This document shows, piece by piece, positions 1 through 7,436 of a DNA stretch of 34,587 nucleotides. The stretch spans positions 1-34,587 of the forward strand of contig NZ_RIZI01000178.1 of assembly GCF_003721225.1 (NCBI RefSeq). The letters are read 5' to 3'. Under the pieces are notes generated by a model that was not told where the DNA came from, did not search any database, and worked only from the letters and a program-made list of their open reading frames with translations. How positions within the stretch are numbered: the first letter of the stretch is position 1; each line of letters opens with the position of its first letter. This stretch comes from Acidithiobacillus sulfuriphilus (GTDB lineage Bacteria > Pseudomonadota > Gammaproteobacteria > Acidithiobacillales > Acidithiobacillaceae). The position numbers and the translations under genes were made by a program.

Positions 1-7
1 AAGGAAG

Positions 8-763
8 ATGCCGTTAGTACGCAGCAAGATTTATGGATCAAACCGGTACCGCCTGCAGGCGGGTCTACTGTTTCTTTTCCTGTCGGGATTGGCCGGCCCC
101 GGCTGGGCAAAAGTAGGAAAACCAGCATGGTCGGGCAACATCGGGCTGGGGGCCAGCAGCAGTACGGGGACCAGCCAATCCCTCAGTGCCAATACCCAGG
201 ATGCCTTGCACTGGCATGGAGGCCAGTGGGAAGACAGTGCGCACCTGGATTACAACTATGCGCAATCCCAAGGGATAGTCGACGCCGATCGGCTGGTCCT
301 ACAGAATCAGGCCCGTTATCTATTCACCCCTGCCGAGTATGCCTTTGGCAACCTTCGTTATGATCGCAACCATTTTGACGGATACTATTATCGCATGGAT
401 GAAACACTGGGGTATGGCCGACGTTGGCATCCGCACCGGGATATGCGTCTGGATCTGGAAGCCGGGGCGGGTGCGCGGGAAGCGCATCGCATCGGGAGCC
501 GGAGTCATCTACGCCCTATTCTGCGCCTCCATGGCAGATACCAATGGAATCTGGATCGGCACGCAGCATTCTCCCAGAGCGTGGATGCCATATTGGCCAG
601 TAATGGTGCCAATACCTATGAATCGGTAACGGCATTGCGTAGCCAGGTGTATGGGCCATTGGCCATGAAACTGTCCTACACGGCTACTTACAATACTCAG
701 GTACCTATAAGTTATCAAAAACTCAATACCCTGGCGGCGGTAAATCTGGTCTATAACTTCTGA
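8..763 (+). CDS. DUF481/YdiY-family outer-membrane beta-barrel protein
   Basis: The 251-residue product begins with a hydrophobic segment (about residues 17-34) ending in GPGWA, which fits a Sec signal peptide. The mature part is rich in alternating polar and aromatic residues (for example YNYAQSQG, FGNLRYDRNHFDGYYYR, LHGRYQWNL) and ends with a terminal phenylalanine after LVYNF, the usual outer-membrane barrel ending. The pattern of YRMDETLGYGRR and a salt-induced-type barrel matches DUF481 proteins of unknown function. AAGGA lies only three bases before this ATG and the frame is open to the window edge, so the true start may lie upstream of base 1. The next gene follows directly. Family assignment is by recognition, not search. 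Confidence 0.75.
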   Translation: MPLVRSKIYGSNRYRLQAGLLFLFLSGLAGPGWAKVGKPAWSGNIGLGASSSTGTSQSLSANTQDALHWHGGQWEDSAHLDYNYAQSQGIVDADRLVLQNQARYLFTPAEYAFGNLRYDRNHFDGYYYRMDETLGYGRRWHPHRDMRLDLEAGAGAREAHRIGSRSHLRPILRLHGRYQWNLDRHAAFSQSVDAILASNGANTYESVTALRSQVYGPLAMKLSYTATYNTQVPISYQKLNTLAAVNLVYNF

Positions 764-781
764 ATGGGAGATCTGGTATCC

Positions 782-2014
782 ATGCACCGTTTGCCACCGC
801 TCTTACGGCCCAATTTTTGGCAGCGCCTGCGCCGTTCCTGGTGCAGGGCGCAGGTCGCGCTCCGCCTCGAACAATGGTTTCCGCAGATCCCCCTCGCCCT
901 GGCCGTGGGGGTGCTGGGCATCCTCAACATACTGGACGGCCTGCCGCGGCTGAGCCGGTTTTTCCCGGAACTCAGCATCCTCGCTCCGGTGACGGTGCTG
1001 AGTCATTCGCCGGTGCTCAGGGTGCTTGGCGCGGTACCGGAACTGGTGGCCGGGGTCGTGCTCCTGTTCATGTCCATCGGCCTGCTCTTTCGTTCGCGCT
1101 TCTCCTGGGCCATCACCCTGCTCCTGGCGGCGGCCACGCTGGTCCTTTTATTGCACCACTACGGACTGGTGTGGAGCGGAATCGCCATTTTGAATGGGGT
1201 CATTCTGATCGGCCTGCTGCTCTTCCATCGCAGTTTTTCCCGTTCCAGCGTGGCTGCCGGGACCCTCTTTGCCGCCATATCCATCCTCCTGCTGCTGGGC
1301 TATGCGGTATTTGGCAGTTACGTGCTGGGGAAGGGATTTACTCCGCCCATCACCAATCTGGTCACGGCGCTGTATTTTTCCGTGGTGACCATGTCCACGG
1401 TGGGTTATGGTGATATTACACCCCATAGCCAGGACGCCCGGCTCTTTGTGGTATCCATCATTATTCTGGGAATCACCGTCTTTGCGACCTCCATTTCCAC
1501 CGTCATTGTGCCGCTGGTGAACGGCCGCATGAACCGGCTGCTCATGGGTGAAAAAAAGCCCATGAAACAAAATCACTATCTCATTATTGGTGATAACGCG
1601 CTGGCCAATAACACCTATCGGGAGCTGAAAGCGCGTCATTTGCCGGCCATCGTCCTGCTCCCCGGCCAGCCCCAAAGCATGTGGATGGACCCCGAGGATC
1701 TCCTAATGGGCGACGCCACAGAGGTTGAGGCGCTCAAAAAGGCCGGGGGCGGACAGGCCTTGGCCATCCTCGCCTTGCGTTTGGATGACAGTGAAAACGC
1801 CTTCATCGTCCTCGCCGCCAAGGAGCTGGGCGGCCGTGCGCGAACGGTGGCCGCGGTGAAAGACGGCAAAAATATGGAGCGAATGCGGCGGGTGGAGCCG
1901 GACCTCATCATCGCCCCGGAGGTGTTGGGCGGCGAACTGCTGGCCATGACCCTCAGCGGGGAGAGTTTGGACGGCGAGGCCATGATGAGCAGGATGTTCA
2001 GCGCCAAGGCATGA
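782..2014 (+). CDS. kch: Kch-type voltage-gated potassium channel with RCK domain
   Basis: Inner-membrane ion channel. Several hydrophobic helices occupy roughly residues 35-245. The potassium selectivity filter TVGYGD is at residues 206-211, preceded by ALYFSVVTMS. A cytoplasmic RCK/TrkA-N-like domain follows (from about YLIIGDNALA). It ends in a ligand-binding Rossmann fold with DATEVEALKKAGG, LRLDDSENAFIVLAAKELG and PDLIIAPEVLGGELLA. Length and order match E. coli Kch (417 residues). The glycine motif of the Rossmann fold is degenerate (GDNALA), as in Kch itself. An in-frame ATG at 764 directly abuts the previous stop; I prefer 782 because GGGAG (766-770) lies 11 bases before it, whereas 764 has no ribosome site. 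Probably cotranscribed with the barrel gene. Confidence 0.88.
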   Translation: MHRLPPLLRPNFWQRLRRSWCRAQVALRLEQWFPQIPLALAVGVLGILNILDGLPRLSRFFPELSILAPVTVLSHSPVLRVLGAVPELVAGVVLLFMSIGLLFRSRFSWAITLLLAAATLVLLLHHYGLVWSGIAILNGVILIGLLLFHRSFSRSSVAAGTLFAAISILLLLGYAVFGSYVLGKGFTPPITNLVTALYFSVVTMSTVGYGDITPHSQDARLFVVSIIILGITVFATSISTVIVPLVNGRMNRLLMGEKKPMKQNHYLIIGDNALANNTYRELKARHLPAIVLLPGQPQSMWMDPEDLLMGDATEVEALKKAGGGQALAILALRLDDSENAFIVLAAKELGGRARTVAAVKDGKNMERMRRVEPDLIIAPEVLGGELLAMTLSGESLDGEAMMSRMFSAKA

Positions 2015-2019
2015 TCCCG

Positions 2020-2210
2020 GATTCGGCAGTCGGCAGAGGGGTTTTGCCGCGACTTCGGCCCGAGCCGTTGTTGTTCTAGGCGAAAGCCCGCGTCCGGCAG
2101 GCGAACTGTTTGAGCCCGCAGGGCGAGTTTTCGCCTGCCAGCGGGATGAGCCGTAGAACAACAGGCGAGGGCCGCCGGAGCAAAAAAACCCCTCTGCCGA
2201 CTGCCGAATC
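2020..2210. repeat. 191-bp composite long palindrome (dispersed-repeat candidate)
   Basis: The outer arms 2020-2045 and 2185-2210 are perfect 26-bp reverse complements. Inside them 2069-2078 pairs with 2154-2163 (TGTTGTTCTA / TAGAACAACA). The core 2096-2105 pairs with 2130-2139 (GGCAGGCGAA / TTCGCCTGCC). The stretches between are imperfectly complementary, so almost the whole element can fold into one hairpin. It starts five bases after the kch stop and ends 150 bases before the next gene. It contains no convincing gene. It may act as a transcription end or a mobile REP/MITE-like repeat. Confidence 0.85.
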
Positions 2211-2360
2211 TTGGATGGCCAACAGCCTCTGTTTACCCAAGGGAAGGAACTATCGTCCGCCATGGGACTCTCAATTTTATTCCATAATGGCGATCTTCTT
2301 TGGAGATGGCCGCAACAGGCGGCTGTGGCGCCGCCTTCGCCGCAACAACAGGAGGTCTGC
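2211..2360. other. Intergenic leader upstream of the YbjQ-PspA operon
   Basis: About 150 bases between the long palindrome and the ATG at 2361. The only strong signal is AGGAGG at 2350-2355, five bases before that ATG. The frame stays open upstream to 2211, but the encoded residues are not conserved-looking and there is no ribosome site at 2211. No clear promoter was recognised. Confidence 0.5.
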
Positions 2361-3275
2361 ATGTCGATCTGGGATAAGTTGTCCCAAGGACTGGGTCAGG
2401 CGCTACATGGCCTCGCACCTACGCCGCCCAGCCAGGAAGCCCTGGCGCGGCAGGAGAGCTGGACACGGGCGCTGGATAGAAAAACCCTCCCGGATTTTGT
2501 GCAGCGTCGTTTGCAGGAGACCGCTGCCGGCCGCCTGCCCTGGCTCACCACCGCCACCCCCGCCGAACTGCTGCTGCAAAAGAGCCACGGCATTCGTCCC
2601 CTGGGCTTTGTTTCGGGGAACTGCTGGTATCACTTCGGCTATTCCTGGACCCAGGGGCATATCGATGGCTGGCACGGCGCCCTGGATCGCTTGCGGGCTG
2701 AGGCCTATCTGATGGGCGCCAATGCGGTGGTGGATGTGCAGATGCGGGTACGCAAGGGCGAGTCGGACGATATGGACTACGCCGTCTCGGGGACCGCCAT
2801 TCGCATCGACAGCCTGCCCGAGTCGAGCAACCCCCTCGTGGCTACCGTCTCTGCCGTGGAGTTCGTGCGCCTGCTGGAAGGGGGCATGGTGCCGGTGGGC
2901 GTGGCCATCGGCGCCTATTACGACTGGTACCAGCCGCCCTATGGCCGGGCCCAGGGCGAGCGCTCCTGGTGGAACCAGGAACTCACCGACGTCTCGGCCT
3001 TCCAGCAGCAAGTCCGGCGGCGGGCGCTCTACGCCCTGGGCGAGGATGGCCAGCGCCTGGGCGGCTCGGTCCTCGCCCATACCCAGTTTACCCAGATGGC
3101 ACGCCAGGAGGGCGACAGCGAAAACCCCGAGCGCTTCCTCTGCCGGCATATCGCCATAGGCACCGTCATCGACCATGACCGCCGGATGGCGCCGGGCACT
3201 TCCGTACACCCCGTCTACTCCCTGCGCCAATCCCTCCTCACCGCATCTTCCCACCAGAAAAGGCCGCTCGTATGA
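2361..3275 (+). CDS. Tandem YbjQ/DUF74 (heavy-metal-binding-like) protein 1
   Basis: 304-residue protein with two copies of the YbjQ (DUF74) fold. Copy one carries the stretch HGIRPLGFVSGNCWYHFGYSW followed by ALDRLRAEAYLMGANAVVDVQMRV and VSGTAIRI. Copy two carries SAVEFVRLLEGGMVPVGVAIGAYYDW and a final HIAIGTVI strand. YbjQ proteins form pentameric rings and have been called heavy-metal-binding, but no function is proven. Start chosen at 2361 because AGGAGG precedes it by five bases; the open frame from 2211 is not supported. It overlaps the next gene by four bases (ATGA), so the two are translationally coupled. It heads an operon with PspA. Confidence 0.8.
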   Translation: MSIWDKLSQGLGQALHGLAPTPPSQEALARQESWTRALDRKTLPDFVQRRLQETAAGRLPWLTTATPAELLLQKSHGIRPLGFVSGNCWYHFGYSWTQGHIDGWHGALDRLRAEAYLMGANAVVDVQMRVRKGESDDMDYAVSGTAIRIDSLPESSNPLVATVSAVEFVRLLEGGMVPVGVAIGAYYDWYQPPYGRAQGERSWWNQELTDVSAFQQQVRRRALYALGEDGQRLGGSVLAHTQFTQMARQEGDSENPERFLCRHIAIGTVIDHDRRMAPGTSVHPVYSLRQSLLTASSHQKRPLV

Positions 3276-4096
3276 CCGAACTCACCGAACACCTCGCTCC
3301 TCATGCCGTGGAACGCCTCAAAGGTCTGCGGGCCCATGGCAGCCATGAAGGCATCTTTACTTCCGATCTTTCCGTCAACGAATTTGTCATGGTGCGCAAG
3401 GCCGGTTTTGAGCCCCTGGGGCTGGTGGTCGGCTCCTGCATCTACCACATGGGCATCCAGTATGGTCAATGGAGCCAGAACATGGAGATGGATGTCCTCT
3501 CCCAGGCCATGTATCAGGCCCGTGAGCTGGCCATGAGCCGCATGGAGCAGGAAGCCATTCTGCTCCGGGCCGACGGCATTGTCGGTGTGCGCCTGGAAGT
3601 GAAACGCATGGAATGGGACCAGGAGATCCTGGAGTTCATGGCCATCGGTACCGCCATTGCCCACCGCGACGGCCAGGAAGGCTTCAAGGGGGTGGGCGGC
3701 AAGCCCTTCACCTCCGACCTTTCCGGACAGGATTTCTGGATGCTCCTGCAGGCCGGCTACCGACCCATGGAGATGGTCATGGGCTCCTGCGTCTACCATG
3801 TGGCGCATCAGGGATTCCTGAAGTCCATGGGCAACCTGGGTCGCAACACCGAACTGGAGCCCTTCACCCAGGCCATGTACGACGCCCGCGAACTGGCCAT
3901 GGAGCGCATGCAGCATGAAGCCCAGGATGCCCAGGCCGATGGGATCACCGGCGTCAATCTGCATGAAGGCTCCCACAACTGGCAGCCCCATGTCATTGAA
4001 TTTTTTGCCGTGGGTACCGCCGTCAAGGCCATGGAGCATGCCAATGACCTGGTGGACGCCCTGAGTCCGCAACTGGTCATTCCCGTCAACGATTAA
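3272..4096 (+). CDS. Tandem YbjQ/DUF74 protein 2
   Basis: 274 residues, a clear internal duplication. Each half has a FTSDLS start, then a GFEPLGLVVGSCIYHMG or GYRPMEMVMGSCVYHVA motif. A helix AMYQARELAMSRMEQEA or AMYDARELAMERMQHEA follows, then ADGIxGVxL and a closing FMAIGTAI or FFAVGTAV strand. The two halves are more alike than those of the preceding gene, suggesting a later duplication. The start codon overlaps the preceding stop (ATGA) and the gene lies 18 bases before pspA. Its function is unknown. Inferred role: a partner of PspA in envelope stress, since all five genes are tightly packed. Confidence 0.82.
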   Translation: MTELTEHLAPHAVERLKGLRAHGSHEGIFTSDLSVNEFVMVRKAGFEPLGLVVGSCIYHMGIQYGQWSQNMEMDVLSQAMYQARELAMSRMEQEAILLRADGIVGVRLEVKRMEWDQEILEFMAIGTAIAHRDGQEGFKGVGGKPFTSDLSGQDFWMLLQAGYRPMEMVMGSCVYHVAHQGFLKSMGNLGRNTELEPFTQAMYDARELAMERMQHEAQDAQADGITGVNLHEGSHNWQPHVIEFFAVGTAVKAMEHANDLVDALSPQLVIPVND

Positions 4097-4114
4097 TCAA
4101 TCGAGAGGATTGTC

Positions 4115-4858
4115 ATGTCGATCTTTACGCACGCTAGCGAGATCCTGGAAGCCCGGGTCAACCACTTTCTCAACAAGGCCGAAGACCCGGCCGAGACCCT
4201 GGACCTTTCCTATGAAAAGATGATTGAAAGCCTGCAGGACAGCAAACGCCATCTGGCCGACGTGGTCACCGAGCGGATTTCCCTGGAAAACCAGATGGCC
4301 CAGGCGCAAAAGGCGGCCGACAAGGCCGAGGCCGATGCCAAGATGGCCCTCGGCGCCCAGCGCGAGGACCTGGCCAAGGCCGCGCTGGGGGAAAAAGAGG
4401 TGGCGCTGCAGAAAATCGCCTCCCTCCAGGCCGCCCACGACAATGTGGCGGCCCAGGCGCAAAAGCTCACCGACTACGAGCAAAAACTCCAGGAGCGCAT
4501 CGAGCAGTTTCGTACCCAGAAAGAGGTCATGAAAAGTCAGATGGAGGCCGCCCAGTCCGAGATCAAGGTGGGCGAATCCATGACCGGCATCGGCGATGGT
4601 CTGGCGGACGCCGGTGATGCCCTGCGCCGCGCCCAGGACCGCACCGCCCAGATGCAGGCCAAGGCCCAGGCCATGGACGGCCTCATGGCGGCGGGTGTGC
4701 TCAGCGACCCGCTGGATCAGCGCAGCCAGACCGACAAGGACCTGGACCAGTTGCGCGCCAGCAGCGGCGTGGATGCCGACCTGGCGCGTCTCAAGGCCGA
4801 GATGGCGGGCCAAGAGCCGAAAAACGCCGCAAAAGACGATGACAAAGCGGCCACCTAA
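4115..4858 (+). CDS. pspA: PspA/IM30-family membrane-stress protein
   Basis: 247 residues, mostly long alpha helix with heptad character. The N-terminus (IFTHASEILEARVNHFLNKAEDP, then LDLSYEKMIESLQD) is the diagnostic PspA/IM30/Vipp1 beginning. A long coiled coil rich in Ala, Lys, Gln and Glu follows, then a hinge (MTGIGDGLADAGDALRRAQD) and a charged C-terminal tail. PspA is a peripheral inner-membrane ESCRT-III-like protein that binds stressed membranes. No PspF, PspB or PspC is nearby, so this is not the enterobacterial psp arrangement. GAGAGGA precedes the ATG. It is slightly longer than E. coli PspA (222 residues) because of the tail. Confidence 0.88.
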   Translation: MSIFTHASEILEARVNHFLNKAEDPAETLDLSYEKMIESLQDSKRHLADVVTERISLENQMAQAQKAADKAEADAKMALGAQREDLAKAALGEKEVALQKIASLQAAHDNVAAQAQKLTDYEQKLQERIEQFRTQKEVMKSQMEAAQSEIKVGESMTGIGDGLADAGDALRRAQDRTAQMQAKAQAMDGLMAAGVLSDPLDQRSQTDKDLDQLRASSGVDADLARLKAEMAGQEPKNAAKDDDKAAT

Positions 4859-4870
4859 GGGACTTCGGCC

Positions 4871-5161
4871 ATGAGCGCCACCCTTGCCATCGCCCTCGTC
4901 GTCCTCGCCTTGCTCGGCCTGGGCATCGCCGCCATCTTCGTGCATCTAGCCTGGTGGCTGCTCGTCGCCGTTGGCGGGCTCTTCATTTACTTTATTCCGA
5001 GCATCATTGCCGGCGCCCGTCATCATGAGCATGTGCTGTGGGTCCTGGTACTCAATATTGCCCTGGGGTGGTCGGGTATCGCCTGGATTGTTTTGCTGAT
5101 CTGGGCGATCCTGGGCAAATCGATATGGGCGAAGGATGCGGGAGCGTCGGGAAGATCATGA
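4871..5161 (+). CDS. Small membrane protein, superinfection-immunity-like family
   Basis: 96 residues with two to three hydrophobic helices: residues about 5-25, 28-48 and 56-82. The third contains LNIALGWSGIAWIVLLIWAI, typical of the small Imm_superinfect-type membrane family first named from T4 Imm. In chromosomes such proteins occur widely and need not have any phage role. It starts 12 bases after pspA and overlaps the next gene by four bases, so it belongs to the PspA operon. It could anchor PspA at the membrane, taking the place of PspB/C; this is inference. Confidence 0.72.
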   Translation: MSATLAIALVVLALLGLGIAAIFVHLAWWLLVAVGGLFIYFIPSIIAGARHHEHVLWVLVLNIALGWSGIAWIVLLIWAILGKSIWAKDAGASGRS

Positions 5162-5538
5162 GCGAGGCATTTGACCTGCAAGCGGCCTGGATGCGCAAGT
5201 CCCAGGGAGACATCAAGGCCTTTTTCGAGGCCCTGGCGGCTTCCCTGGAAGCGGGCTTCCCCGGCCAAGTGGAAGTGCACCGGAAAAAGGACGGCATCTT
5301 CTCCAAGAGCAGCCATGTGGAGGGGCTTTCCATCCGCACCCAGAACTATCAGTTTCATCTGGAGCGGGAAGGCGCGGGCCTGCGTGCCATTCGCGCCAGG
5401 GAGGTGCGCGGGGTCGTGCTCAAGCGCGACGATCTGGCCATTGGCGAATGGCTGGAAAGCCTGACGACGGAACTGGCCGGCGTTTCCGGCGACCTGGTCA
5501 AGACCCGCGACGCGCTGCATGATTTTCTGATGTCGTGA
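5158..5538 (+). CDS. Unknown protein, last gene of the YbjQ-PspA operon
   Basis: 126-residue soluble protein, not recognised. The start ATG at 5158 overlaps the TGA of the membrane-protein gene, so it is almost certainly translated by coupling; the frame also opens upstream but that part overlaps the previous gene. The sequence is a helix (FDLQAAWMRKSQGDIKAFFEAL), then a beta-rich middle (VEVHRKKDG, YQFHLEREG, GLRAIRAREVRGVVLKRD) and a C-terminal helix with LTTELAGVSGDLVKTRDAL. No cysteines, no membrane segment and no signal peptide are seen. Operon position suggests it works with PspA and the YbjQ proteins. Confidence 0.7.
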   Translation: MSEAFDLQAAWMRKSQGDIKAFFEALAASLEAGFPGQVEVHRKKDGIFSKSSHVEGLSIRTQNYQFHLEREGAGLRAIRAREVRGVVLKRDDLAIGEWLESLTTELAGVSGDLVKTRDALHDFLMS

Positions 5539-5576
5539 GCGCTTTCCGGCGGGCGTCCGGGGACTTTCGGGCTTGG

Positions 5577-6521
5577 CTAGCCGTACTGGGTGGCTACGGA
5601 AAAATCTCCCAATTGCAGGCGGCGCAGGCTGGCCAGGAAAGCGGCCGGGGACGAATTGGGCGCCAGCGGACCAATGCGGACCCGATAAAATGCTTGTCCG
5701 TGGCTGGTTACGGGCACCAGTACCGCCGTGCTGATCCCAAAATCGTTGAGGCGCCGACGCTCGCGATTGGCCTCATTCAGGCTCATGAGCTGGGCCGTTT
5801 GCAGGAATAATGCCGGTGGCTGCGTCTGCACTGCCGGCAGGGGCCGGGGAGCCGGGATGGCGACGGGTGGGGGCAGACGTACCGGGATCATGCGGGGTTG
5901 CGCGGCGGGAGGCGGCGCGGAGATCACCCGCTGGGCCACCGGCAATACTTGAGGCTGGGGCGTCGGCGGGAGCGCGCTGTCGCTGGGGATGATTTGGACC
6001 TGCACTTCCGCCGTGCCTTGCTGGACCATCCCCAGCACCCGCGCGGCGCCATAGGAGAGGTCCATGATGCGCCCGGCCACGAAAGGACCGCGATCATCCA
6101 CCAGCACCACGACGCTGCGGCCGTTGTCGAGGTTGGTCACCCGCGCACAGCAGGGCAAGGGCAGTGTTCGGCTCGCCGCGGTCAGGGCCCGGGGACGGAA
6201 GGCCGTACCCATGGCCGTGACGGCGCCCGACTCCCATCCATACCACGAGGCGATGCCGCGCCGGTCATAGCCGGTACTGCTGTGCATGGGGTAATAGCTT
6301 TGCCCATCAATCTGATAGGGCTGATTGTAGGCGGCGTTGAGATCGGCGGGCGGGGCGTAGCAATAGTCGTTGCTGGCGTAGCCGGAGGCCACACTGGCGG
6401 AACCGTAACCCGTGGCCACGGGCGCGACGTTGCCGGACATGCTGGCGCAACCCGACAGCGCCGCCGCCGCCACGGCAAAGGCACTGAGCCGGAACCAATG
6501 GAGATCAATGCGTGAGTGCAT
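5577..6521 (-). CDS. rlpA: RlpA-like septal-ring lipoprotein with double-psi barrel and SPOR domain
   Basis: 314 residues. The lipoprotein signal ends in ALSGC with lipidated Cys25. A double-psi beta-barrel domain spans about residues 88-176 (GIASWYG, ALTAASRTLP, ARVTNLDNGRSVVVLVDDRGPFVAGRIMDLS). A proline-rich linker follows, then a SPOR-like peptidoglycan-binding C-terminus (VTSHGQAFYRVRIGPL). RlpA binds denuded glycan at the septum and in some species is a lytic transglycosylase. Here the Glu after the TAxG turn is Thr106 and the His of TAAH is Ser117, while the Asp of DDRGPF (Asp143) is kept, so enzymatic activity is doubtful. ATG at 6521 was chosen; a TTG lies in frame at 6536. It converges on the PspA operon. 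Confidence 0.82.
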   Translation of the reverse strand: MHSRIDLHWFRLSAFAVAAAALSGCASMSGNVAPVATGYGSASVASGYASNDYCYAPPADLNAAYNQPYQIDGQSYYPMHSSTGYDRRGIASWYGWESGAVTAMGTAFRPRALTAASRTLPLPCCARVTNLDNGRSVVVLVDDRGPFVAGRIMDLSYGAARVLGMVQQGTAEVQVQIIPSDSALPPTPQPQVLPVAQRVISAPPPAAQPRMIPVRLPPPVAIPAPRPLPAVQTQPPALFLQTAQLMSLNEANRERRRLNDFGISTAVLVPVTSHGQAFYRVRIGPLAPNSSPAAFLASLRRLQLGDFSVATQYG

Positions 6522-6810
6522 GGGCCTGCCATCCAATGAGCTTGGGTCATTCTAGGGGATCTTTCGTCGAAACATCAAGCCCTGCGGTAGGTTAGCCGCA
6601 TTCTTTCATCCTGGATCCAGCATTGCCGTTTTTAACGTGAAACAACGATCAAGGGTCAAACCCTCGGCGGCGCGCGCATCCGTGCGGGAGGGGGCCAGGC
6701 CCGCGACCACCCGTGCCGGCGCCCGGGAAGATCGCGGCCATGGGCCGCTCCTACCGGTCGCGAGGACCATTTCATGATGACGGGGTGCACCGGATGCATG
6801 TTCGTTAGGA
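6522..6810. other. Intergenic region between the nif operon end and rlpA
   Basis: 289 bases downstream of the last minus-strand nif-operon gene and upstream of rlpA. It contains the REP-like pair listed separately (6682-6754) and no supported gene. No classical terminator with a T-run was seen, so the REP pair may mark the 3' end of the nif mRNA. The rlpA promoter probably lies in 6522-6680 but was not recognised. Confidence 0.5.
6682..6754. repeat. REP-like inverted pair (BIME-type), copy 1
   Basis: The left unit 6682-6707 (ending GGCCAGGCCCGCGACC) and right unit 6731-6754 (ending GGGCCGCTCCTAC) are inverted relative to one another around a 23-base spacer. Each has an internal GGCC-type palindrome. 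Bases 6732-6756 are identical to 32134-32158 at the other end of the window. The GTAGGAGCGGC...GCCGCGA layout resembles REP elements mobilised by RAYT transposases in Pseudomonas and relatives. No RAYT gene is in this window. Confidence 0.8.
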
Positions 6811-7401
6811 TTAAACAGGGCGGTTGGCGCCCGGATCCCGCACGGGGCCCATCAAGGACAGCCCTTCCTCGTAGCTGATCTCCGGAAATACCGCAGCATA
6901 CCGCAGCGCGGCGTCGGCCATGCGATCCGTCTTACCGGCGGTATCCAGCTTTTTCAAGTCATTGCGTTCGATATAAAAAAGCTCCAATGTCTCGTTGTAT
7001 ACCGTTGCTTCATCAATAGGGAGTATATAGAACGAAACGCCTTCGTAGGTTACCTGATAGCGTTTATTGAGGTCGATATTATTGCAGAACAGGAAATATT
7101 TGCCACCAGGGACTAGTATTCCTCGCAACGCGTCCACCAATGACTTGAGATAAGCAAAAGACAGGAGATAACAGGCGAGAAAGTCGATGCCGGGTTTGCC
7201 TTCCTCGGCAACGGCGATGGTCTGCGCGGCCACGATCTCCGGAGGGCGGGCCTCGTCAGCAATATTCGGTGCAAATTTCAATGCGATCTCGCCGCGAAAG
7301 CCGAACCTTCCGGGTTTTTTTGTCCAGTCCTTGAACACTGGATTCTGCAGGCGCTTATCGACATCCAGTTTGCCAAACGCAGTTTTTTCGATGGTGCTCA
7401 T
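6811..7401 (-). CDS. Unknown protein at the end of the nifH operon
   Basis: 196 residues, not recognised. It lies 35 bases downstream of nifQ on the same strand, with AAGGA ten bases before its ATG, and is the last gene of the minus-strand nif operon. The sequence is soluble, with LACYLLSFAYLKSLVDALRGILVPGGKYFLFCNN, then KRYQVTYEGVSFYILPIDEATVYNETLELFYIERND. It has a VPGGKYFLF strand-turn but no complete nucleotide- or SAM-binding motif, and only two cysteines. The codon use looks lower in GC than its neighbours, which may point to later recruitment. A role in nitrogen fixation is inferred only from position. Confidence 0.7.
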   Translation of the reverse strand: MSTIEKTAFGKLDVDKRLQNPVFKDWTKKPGRFGFRGEIALKFAPNIADEARPPEIVAAQTIAVAEEGKPGIDFLACYLLSFAYLKSLVDALRGILVPGGKYFLFCNNIDLNKRYQVTYEGVSFYILPIDEATVYNETLELFYIERNDLKKLDTAGKTDRMADAALRYAAVFPEISYEEGLSLMGPVRDPGANRPV

Positions 7402-7436
7402 GTTGATGCTATCCTTTGGCTATGATTAGTTGAATG

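Noticed and set aside
2110..2712. 200-residue plus-strand open frame
   Set aside because: Runs across the long palindrome and out of frame through the first YbjQ gene; arginine-rich nonsense composition.
4871..5161. Superinfection-immunity-like protein as a sign of prophage
   Set aside because: No other phage gene, integrase or attachment site is present; the gene is in an operon with pspA.
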